From assembly GCF_905171765.1 (NCBI RefSeq), contig NC_053392.1, positions 39,011,114 to 39,075,113 on the forward strand: a DNA stretch of 64,000 nucleotides, in the 5' to 3' direction. A model generated the notes under the pieces. That model saw only the letters and a list, made by a program, of their open reading frames with translations, had not been told where the DNA came from and ran no database searches. Positions within the stretch are counted from its first letter, which is position 1. Every line of letters begins with the position of its first letter. Position numbers and translations under genes: made by a program. Shown in pieces: positions 57,580 to 64,000 of the stretch. The stretch is from Bufo bufo. Its lineage: Eukaryota > Chordata > Amphibia > Anura > Bufonidae.

Positions 57580-58947
57580 CATCTCCCCCTCCCAGGGAAG
57601 ACTAACCAGATACCTGACCTCATGCCGGTCGGTACCTGAGTTAGTCTGGCAGCCCACCCACAACCAAATACTGGACCTGTTGAATTTGGTAGCCTGTCTC
57701 TGTCCAGTGAGTCCACCAAGGTTATGTTGGTAGCTGGTACTCCCAGTCTCTGTGTTGCTCCCTGGCTTGGAGTGGAGGTTGCTTTGTGGGCAGGGATCAG
57801 CGGTACTCTGCCCCGGTGCCAGCGCTACCACGGAAGAAGCCTGGTTGGAGCCTGGTTGTTGGAGGGGGAGACCGACTGTCTCCCCTTTGGATACCCAGCT
57901 CTGCTGCTGGAGGGGGAGACCGACTGTCTCCCCTTTGGCTAAACAGCCCTGTTGCTGGGGGACAGGACCGACTGTCCCTACCCCCTGTGCTGTAAGTGCA
58001 GAGACCACGGTCCCATCTGCACTGTTGTGGGGCTTACTGTCTCCCCCTGGTGCGTTAAGCTGCCGCTGGGGAGAGGGGGTAACGAGCTCCTCTCCCATAC
58101 ATACTTCCAGCCGCTGGGGAGGGCGATCGACCATCTCCGCTCCCAATACAGTGTCCTGCTGCTGGGGAAAGGAGACAGGGCTCTCTATTCCCTGCTGGAC
58201 ACTCTGCCGCTGGGGGACAGGACCGACTGTCTCTGCCCCCTGTAACTCAGCCTGCCGCTGGGGAATGGAGACTGGGCTCCCAATTCCCTGCGGGACCGGT
58301 GGAGAGACCTCGGTCCCATCTCCACCCGCACCCTGGGGTTCTTCCCAGAAAAACTCCACAATATCTTCCCAGCTGAAGAGGTCTGGCTCTGGGTCTGTCA
58401 CTCTGCTCTCCTGCTGAGCCTTCTCACTGGAGTGGAACAGCTGCTGGTAGCCCTGTTCCAGCTCCATCTCCCGGGTCACCAGGTGGACCAGGTCCTGCTC
58501 AATCTCATGAGTGTCGTCCCAGTCATACCTGCTATCCCGCCACTCAAAGAGGTCCCTGAACCAGGCTTGTGTGAGGCTCCCAAACTCCAGCTCTGAAAAA
58601 GTCTCCCATAACAAGCCAGGACCATCAAACTCCTCTCCATCTGGCTTGTCATGTTCAGCTGTCCTGGGTAGGTACTGTGCCCCATACCACCAGAGCGCCT
58701 GGTAGGCATCTTCCAGCCACAGCTCCTGCCATGCTAGGTGTTCCAGTTTCTTTACCCATTCCTCCTGGGGCTGCTCTCCCAGGAAGGGCATCCGCAGGGC
58801 TACTCGCTTCTGCAACCGCTGGTCTTCCGTGGGGAGTTTCTCGTCCCGCATATACTCCACAATACCCAGTGCCTGGTACCAGATGCCTTTGCGGACTGCA
58901 TCTCGGTCATCCATGACACCCTCATCGTACTCCACTGCTGTTTCCAT
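57499..58947 (-). CDS. Unknown 482-residue protein of an LTR element
   Basis: An intact open frame on the minus strand, starting METAVEYDEGVMDDRDAVRK about 120 nt after the 5' LTR and ending 27 codons inside the 3' LTR. Residues 1-190 are acidic, rich in W and E and probably helical (IWYQALGIVEYMRDEKLP, LAWQELWLEDAYQALWWYGA, FRDLFEWRDSRYDWDD). Residues 190-400 are low-complexity with recurring units such as GAETVGPVPQRQ and KGETVGLPLQQ. The tail contains WRGLFASLLPQDYGPY. I see no zinc knuckle, protease, RT, integrase or membrane segment. It could be a divergent Gag-like or accessory protein. The function is unknown. Confidence 0.7.
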   Translation of the reverse strand: METAVEYDEGVMDDRDAVRKGIWYQALGIVEYMRDEKLPTEDQRLQKRVALRMPFLGEQPQEEWVKKLEHLAWQELWLEDAYQALWWYGAQYLPRTAEHDKPDGEEFDGPGLLWETFSELEFGSLTQAWFRDLFEWRDSRYDWDDTHEIEQDLVHLVTREMELEQGYQQLFHSSEKAQQESRVTDPEPDLFSWEDIVEFFWEEPQGAGGDGTEVSPPVPQGIGSPVSIPQRQAELQGAETVGPVPQRQSVQQGIESPVSFPQQQDTVLGAEMVDRPPQRLEVCMGEELVTPSPQRQLNAPGGDSKPHNSADGTVVSALTAQGVGTVGPVPQQQGCLAKGETVGLPLQQQSWVSKGETVGLPLQQPGSNQASSVVALAPGQSTADPCPQSNLHSKPGSNTETGSTSYQHNLGGLTGQRQATKFNRSSIWLWVGCQTNSGTDRHEVRYLVSLPWEGEMCGENKLATGFWRGLFASLLPQDYGPY

Positions 58948-59068
58948 TCTGGTGCTGTCAGGGTCGCTGTACTAGGACATGCGTTGCCCTCAAATTGTAA
59001 AATCCATGGAATGGTGTCTCCTGTAGCTGTCCTTCTGGCTGTGGGAACGATCCTACTGCTGCCACCAA

Positions 59069-60040
59069 TGTAACGGATCTCCTGACACCCCTACCGAGTA
59101 CCTCCGTTGATAAATGCTCCCAGTGCCTCCCGAGGACTCCAAGCACTCCACTCTACACCGATACCACCACAGGAACCAGGAACAGCTCTTACAAGATCTA
59201 GGAGTAATAGCCAGGGGAGTATACATGTATAGCAATCCCCACACACATGAGACGAGGCTCTATGTTGAGTGTAAAACAGGAACTCTTTATTGAGGGCTAC
59301 CCGCCCGTATTTATGCAGGTCCCCATCTGGTGGACACTCCCCTAGGGGACCAGATGGAAGACTGTGACACAGGACAGATATGCAGCAATTCAGGATACAC
59401 AGACACAATACATCCCCACAATGCACCATGGTTTCCTCCTCTCTGCCCTGGAGACACCCGAGGAGCAATTCAATTATCTCTCAGGACAAAGGGAAATCGA
59501 CAATACACATGTGGGGACAACAGGACAGAAATCACCATAACCCTTACAGTAAACACAGACATTTAACATATCCCCAGATAGCTCAAGTCTGAGTGCATAT
59601 TATTAGGTGAATGGCATTCAGACTACACGAATACAATAAAATCGACATGGAGCCAAAGTCTTTAATTTCACGAACAGGCTCCCTGGCATAGCTATCTGGG
59701 TACCCTCACATAACATACAATACAATTCCAAATACAGATGGTTCTGTCACACACCTCAAAACCCCACATTTATCCATAATGTATACATCCATGGATAGCT
59801 CTGATCTGGGTGAACAACATATCCAAAAATCACCCAGATCCGAGCAGGGATTCCCGAATTCCATGGAAGTCACATTTGGCCGACCGCAAGCATGGCTTTC
59901 CTGCCCAAAACAGTTCCACAGATTTAAGCTGTGCGGCCGGTCTGTCTTCTCCTTCAAAGTTAGTATGGGCCATAATCCTGAGGCAAGAGGCTGGCAAACA
60001 GGCCCCTCCAAAACCCAGTGGCGAGGTTATTTTCGCCACA
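59069..60040 (-). repeat. 5' LTR of the non-autonomous element
   Basis: A 972-bp partner LTR. Its plus-strand right end TTCGCCACA abuts GCGTT. Confidence 0.9.
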
Positions 60041-60600
60041 GCGTTCCACCAGGTCCACCATTTCCAGGAGACACCTGGCCGATCCAGAGCTGGAAAGGGG
60101 GTGGCAGCGTCCTCCAGAATATGTCAGCCAATAGTCTATTCAGCATAGCCTTGGGACTCAGTACATCAGGCTGTAGCCACTTTTGAAAAAGGTGGAGTAA
60201 GTCATAATACTGGGGTCTCATGGGCTCAGCCGGCTTAAACCCCCACTGATGTACCCGCTGGGCCCGGACCAACACATTAACCCCCAGTCTTGCCAAAATC
60301 TCACCCTTTCCCTTCGGGTAGTTGGCCGCTTGATCGTTCGGCAAGTCAAAATATACGCGCTGGGACTCTGATGCCAGGAAAGGAGCGATGACCTCAGGCC
60401 ACTGGTATTGGGGCAGCATTTCCTTGGTGGTCACTTTCTCGTACATCGCCAGGTAGGTTTCGATGTCGTCTGCGGGTGTCATCTTAGGGATCGCTGCACG
60501 GACTGCTTTCCGGGCATCGTGGACGCTTGAGGTTGCTCTTGCTGTCTACAAAGCCATCACGTTTTGTAGCAGCAACTGGTTGGTCTCTTGCTGCTGCTCA
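60041..60600 (-). pseudogene. Gmr1-like gag N-terminal part (SCAN-like capsid)
   Basis: The minus strand reads HQRETNEQQQETNQLLLQ, HDARKAVRAAIPKMTPADDI, ETYLAMYEKVTTKEM, PEVIAPFLASESQRVYFDLP, GEILARLGVNVLVRAQRVHQ and LQKWLQPDVL-type helices. This resembles the gag capsid that gave rise to SCAN domains. Stops occur upstream of residue HDARK. It is cut at 60041 by the GCGTT-duplicating insertion. Confidence 0.85.
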
Positions 60601-60808
60601 TTAGTCTCCCGTTGGTGCAGGTTGGTGTCTCGCTGCTATAGATTAGCTTTCACGACAGCCTTCACAACAGCCTCCATTTTGTCGTGGGGTACGGGTTGTA
60701 ATACCGCTGGTTTGATGTACAACATATAACCATGCCCAAAAATGCAAACCAAAAAATATATGGGCATTCACGCCAGCCTCACTGTGCTTGCATGCATCCT
60801 CCACCAAA

Positions 60809-61420
60809 TGTGGGGATTCGCTCTGGTAGTTAGGATTAGCAGGTGCAGCACAGAGGCAAAGTACAAGTTCTTGGTTCAAAACATCAGTGTTTATTCACAC
60901 GTGAAAGCAAAACAAAAACTCAATTTGCTTGGTGATCGTTCACACACATGAAAAGTTCATATACAAAACAGTCACCTTTTCTCCTGGGTGTTACTTCACA
61001 CCCTGTTGGAAGTTCTACCTTGTCAAGTCCACAGGCAGGCGTTAGGCGGCCTGTTCGCCCTCACAGGGGTCTGAGCCCTCCAGCCCAGCTCAAGCCGCGG
61101 ATCCCAACACAACCCTCAGATCACAGTATACAGACCTCCTGAGCTCCACTGTCAGATGGAGGTAATCCTCTCCACCTGGCAGTGCTGGCTGGTTTTTATG
61201 CCTGGCAAAACCTGGCCTGGAACATGGGGAGTAGTCATCCACCCAGCACTTTGACTACTCCCAGGAAGAGCCATCCCGGATCAGCTATTACAGCCATACT
61301 AAGTATCAAGGTGTCAAACAGCAACTGCTGCTGACACATAAACAGCTCTTACTCCACCGAGGACAGGAACCTCGGTGACACGTACCTATCATCCACGGTG
61401 ATTCCTTGTACCTTTTTACA
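60809..61420 (-). repeat. Gmr1-like element, 5' LTR
   Basis: On the minus strand it starts TGTAAAAAGGTACAAGG and ends CCCCACA (612 bp). The outer flank is CTGGT (61421-61425). Confidence 0.85.
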
Positions 61421-61425
61421 CTGGT

Positions 61426-61487
61426 TACAAAAGTTCATACGTAAACTCTGCTCTGAATATTACAAGCTTTGTTTCCAGCAACGCTTT
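61426..61487. other. Unassigned spacer
   Basis: Short sequence between the Gmr1-like 5' LTR flank and the next MITE. Nothing recognised. Confidence 0.3.
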
Positions 61488-61491
61488 TTAA

Positions 61492-61976
61492 AGGGAACCT
61501 GTCATCAACTTTATGCTGACCGTACTGAGGGCAGTATAAAGTAGTGACAGAAATGCTGATCTCAGCGGTGTGTCACTCATCAGCTAAAAGTAGGAGGTTT
61601 CTGAGAACCAGCATCATAATCATTGCGGCCCAGGCTTTGAAAAGAGTCACATCTACTTGAGAAGAGTCCTGGTTATTCCTAATCTCCTGCTCTCCCGCCC
61701 ATCTGCTGATGATTGGCAGTTCTCTCCTAGAGAGAAAGGGAGAAAACTATGTAGAAGACTGTCAGTCATCAGCAGGTGGGCAGGAAGAGCATTAATTCAT
61801 GAATACCCATGTCTCTTCTCAGGTAGATTTGTCCCTTTTCAAGGCCTGGGCTGCAATGATTATGATGCTGGTTCTCGGCAACCACTTACTTTTAGCTGAT
61901 GTGTGACATCAGCATTTCTGTCAGTACTTTATACTGCCCTCAGTACAGTCAGCACAAAGTTGATGACATGTTCCCT
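61492..61976. mobile_element. TTAA-type palindromic MITE
   Basis: Ends AGGGAACCTGTCATCAACTT (61492-61511) and, on the complement, AGGGAACATGTCATCAACTT, are flanked by TTAA (61488-61491 and 61977-61980). Further inverted pairs run inward (AGCATCATAATCATTG / CAATGATTATGATGCT). Non-coding. Confidence 0.85.
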
Positions 61977-61980
61977 TTAA

Positions 61981-62211
61981 GGCTTGCCACTAACCGAGGC
62001 ATCTGCTAACAGTCTGTGAAGTTTCCACGTGACCCGTCTGATGCTACCCTGCGCTGTGTGATGTTAGAAGGAAGAACATGGAAAGGTGTCCTCCTGGACT
62101 TGGTATCTGAGGACCCCTAACTGAACCAATAAATACAGAACAGGAAGTGCTGTCATAGGAACTCAAGGGCGGAGGAGGCACAGACTTGGAACCATATAAC
62201 TCTTCTGGAAG
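61981..62211. other. No recognised feature
   Basis: No coding, RNA or repeat signature was seen in this stretch. Confidence 0.3.
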
Positions 62212-62219
62212 TTCTTCAC

Positions 62220-62627
62220 TAGGGAGGAGCAAATCGACTTTGGATGAAATATCCGAAGTCGATTCGCATAAAACTTTGTTTCAATACTGTACGGAACGAG
62301 CGCTCCATACAGTATTAGAATGTATTGGTACCACTTCGGGAAGTAAAATTGATTTAGACTGTAAAAAAACATTTCCCGAACTCGGGTTTGGTTCCAAGGT
62401 ACCACTTGGAACCGAACCATAGTTCGGGAAATGTTTTTTTACAGTATAAATCTATTTCTGAAGTTATTATGCGAAGTCTCGCGAGACTTCGGGAAGTAAT
62501 AACTTCGGGTCATCTGAGCCAATACATTCTAATACTGTACGGAGCGCTCGCTCCGTACAGTATTGAAACGAAGTTTTATGGGAATCGACTTCGGATGTTT
62601 CATCTGAAGTCGATTCGCTCATCCCTA
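62220..62627. mobile_element. hAT-type palindromic MITE
   Basis: Ends TAGGGAGGAGCAAATCGACT and, on the complement, TAGGGATGAGCGAATCGACT. The flanks TTCTTCAC (62212-62219) and ATCTTCAC (62628-62635) match at 7 of 8 bases, an 8-bp hAT-type duplication. Almost the whole element folds back on itself (for example TACTGTACGGAGCGCTCGCT near 62533 against 62285-62313). Confidence 0.85.
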
Positions 62628-62635
62628 ATCTTCAC

Positions 62636-63746
62636 CCAAAAGGACCTTCATGTACATTTTGCTTTTCTGTAGGGATCTCAGTTGGTGACTAAATGATCTC
62701 AGACGAGTAACAGGAATCATCTGTAGCTCACATGTTGGCTGCCTCATTTACGAGACACTTTTGTCCTTTCATCAGTTTTTCCCTAAGGAACATTTGTATC
62801 TTTTCTTAATTATCTGACCAGACTTGTATTATCTTTTTTTTTTCTGTTTTTGGTTGTTTCATTTATCATCCAATGTTTATACAGATATTATGCAAAATTG
62901 TAATCATTTTGCTCACATCTGTGTCCGTCCACCACCACACCCAGTCCCTTACCGTTCAAATTCCAGTATCGTTGAAAACCAAAGCATGCAGAGCTATATT
63001 TCCACTCGAAACAAAGTACAATACCATGGAACCCGATGGATCCCATTATAAGTCAGTGGGGTCCTTCAATTGCCATTGGTGTCCTTCTTGCAACGGATCC
63101 GGCATTGCCTCATGGTGGCCATTTATATTGGAAACCATGATGCAGATATGAACTGAACCTGGCATTCAGTCAATATATGGGAAGTTTTTGAGTATGGGAG
63201 AAAGACGGAAGGAAGAACGTTCAGACTCTAGGTAGAGGATTCATGGGAGGAACATATGGACTCGATGGGAAGAACATTCATACTGTATAGAAAAAAAAGG
63301 ATCAGCAGTATTTGACATGACCCTGCAGGTCTGTGTATAGGCCAGGCTTTCACCACTACCTACTCATGCCAGTCGCTGTGTGGTTGATGTTGCCACATGG
63401 ACCACTGTAAATAACTGTGCATCTGTAGCACCAGCTGCCAGCACCCTTACTGTCTGTTCCAAGGATGCGACCAGCTTCTCATTTCCTTCTTTCGTTTTTT
63501 GTCTTCGTCCAACTGGCATTGACCCTTTGCCGTACGACCACTCTCTGATTGTCTGTTTGTTGTTTCCTGTTTGTGTGTTGTCCTCGCATGTATTTCAGCA
63601 TAGGGACTGCCGCCCAGTTGTGGGGTCACTGGCTAGGGTGACCGTACAAGTAGGTAGGGATAGTGGGTCTGGGAGGTTTTAGGACAGCATTATCCCTGTT
63701 TGTGTGTGACGGTAGTTGTGTTATCCTGACAAGAGGATTGAAGCAA
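62636..63746. other. No recognised gene
   Basis: Mostly low-copy-looking sequence. 63000-63110 (GATGGATCCCATTATAAGTC, AACGGATCCGGCATTGCC) resembles the GGATCC-rich MITE at 26880. An open frame at 63380-63682 resembles no known protein. Confidence 0.35.
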
Positions 63747-63750
63747 TTAA

Positions 63751-64000
63751 AGGGGTTATCCGAGATGTGCCGCTATCCACTGCACCCGCTACTTCTGGCA
63801 CACATGCTGTACATGGGCCACGTGATCCCAGCATGGTGTTAGAACCTGCAGCACTTGCATGAGTCTAAATCTCTTGCAAGCATTTTGGCAAGAGATTCAG
63901 ATTCACACATGCTCTGCAAGTTGTAATCCCAGGCTGGGATCATGTGCCCAATGTATGGCACATCATTTCAGGAGTAGCAAAGAATCGCTGCACATCTCGG
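63751..64000. mobile_element. TTAA-type MITE, cut by window end
   Basis: After TTAA (63747-63750) it starts AGGGGTTATCCGAGATGTGC. The window ends in GCACATCTCGG, the complement of the start of that repeat, so about 10 bp of the right end lie outside. Internal pairs such as ATCTCTTGCAAG / CTTGCCAAGAGAT-like arms make it palindromic. Confidence 0.75.

Larger units (their letters stand above)
56585..60040 (-). mobile_element. Non-autonomous LTR element with a single unknown ORF
   Basis: LTRs 56585-57579 and 59069-60040 (TGTAACGGAT...TTCGCCACA on the plus strand) are flanked by the 5-bp duplication GCGTT (56580-56584 and 60041-60045). A primer-binding-like TGGTGGCAGCAGTAGGAT (complement of about 59050-59067) adjoins the 5' LTR, and a purine tract GGGAGGGGGAG adjoins the 3' LTR. 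The 1.5-kb interior has no gag-pol homology, only the ORF at 57499-58947. It needs enzymes in trans. Confidence 0.9.
52566..61420 (-). mobile_element. Gmr1-like Gypsy retrotransposon (IN before RT)
   Basis: LTRs at 60809-61420 (5') and 52566-53179 (3'). On the minus strand the order is gag, zinc knuckle, protease, integrase, RT, RNase H. Integrase upstream of RT is the copia-like order known among Ty3/Gypsy relatives from Gmr1 elements. A TGGTGGAGGATGC primer-binding site follows the 5' LTR (complement of about 60794-60806). A 3456-bp LTR element split the gag. Many stops make it defective. Confidence 0.85.

Noticed and set aside
57724..58417. Plus-strand frames up to 221 codons in the LTR element
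   Set aside because: They are antisense to the longer 482-codon ORF and mirror its repeat region; the minus frame fits the LTR element's orientation better.
63380..63682. 100-codon open frame near the right edge
   Set aside because: No similarity, splice context or codon pattern supports a gene.

Overview
This is vertebrate nuclear DNA, almost certainly from an anuran amphibian (frog or toad). The only host gene I can recognise is PBK (TOPK, a mitotic MAPKK-like kinase) on the minus strand. Its first five coding exons lie at 19325-19265, 17856-17760, 16806-16664, 16168-15999 and 178-49, with consensus splice sites and matching phases, and the gene continues off the left edge. Everything else is mobile or tandem-repeat DNA. 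The anuran assignment rests on the mix of repeats: TTAA-specific piggyBac/Kolobok-type elements, Penelope-like elements, a Gmr1-type retrotransposon, palindromic hAT MITEs and a Tc1 element. It is inferred from general familiarity with frog repeats, not from a search.

Layout. 1-19325: PBK. Intron 4 (179-15998) is a transposon nest. A piggyBac-derived element (about 690-12439) was split by a Penelope-like element (PLE, 1248-9213, 15-bp target duplication) made of an inverted 3' copy plus a nearly complete plus-strand copy. That copy was itself split by a hAT element (3642-5214) carrying a 33-bp minisatellite. A second, short hammerhead-bearing element (10682-11903) sits in the same piggyBac. 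Two further TTAA elements follow head to tail, and the last ends in about 16 consecutive hairpins. Introns 1 and 2 hold minisatellites. 19326-19500: probable PBK promoter, with two CRE palindromes and a CHR-like motif. 19500-26105: three tandem arrays, the largest 5.7 kb. 26105-31087: degenerate repeats, TTAA MITEs, a near-pristine Tc1 element (27617-29224) and a long-palindrome element.

31088-44588: an L1-like LINE interrupted at one CATAT site by two adjacent Ty3/Gypsy chromodomain elements in opposite orientations (31911-37865 minus, 37871-44005 plus), each carrying a copy of the same ERV-like solo LTR. 44584-47180: a foldback element. 48290-49575: a 90-bp minisatellite, inverted relative to the copy in PBK intron 2. 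51879-61420: a minus-strand Gmr1-like retrotransposon with order gag-PR-IN-RT-RH, a partial tandem second copy, and an inserted 3.5-kb LTR element (56585-60040) whose only ORF is an intact 482-codon reading frame that I cannot assign. 61420-64000: MITEs and unassigned sequence.

Most elements are dead. The exceptions are the Tc1 transposase ORF and the 482-codon ORF. I find no tRNA, rRNA, CRISPR array or second host gene.
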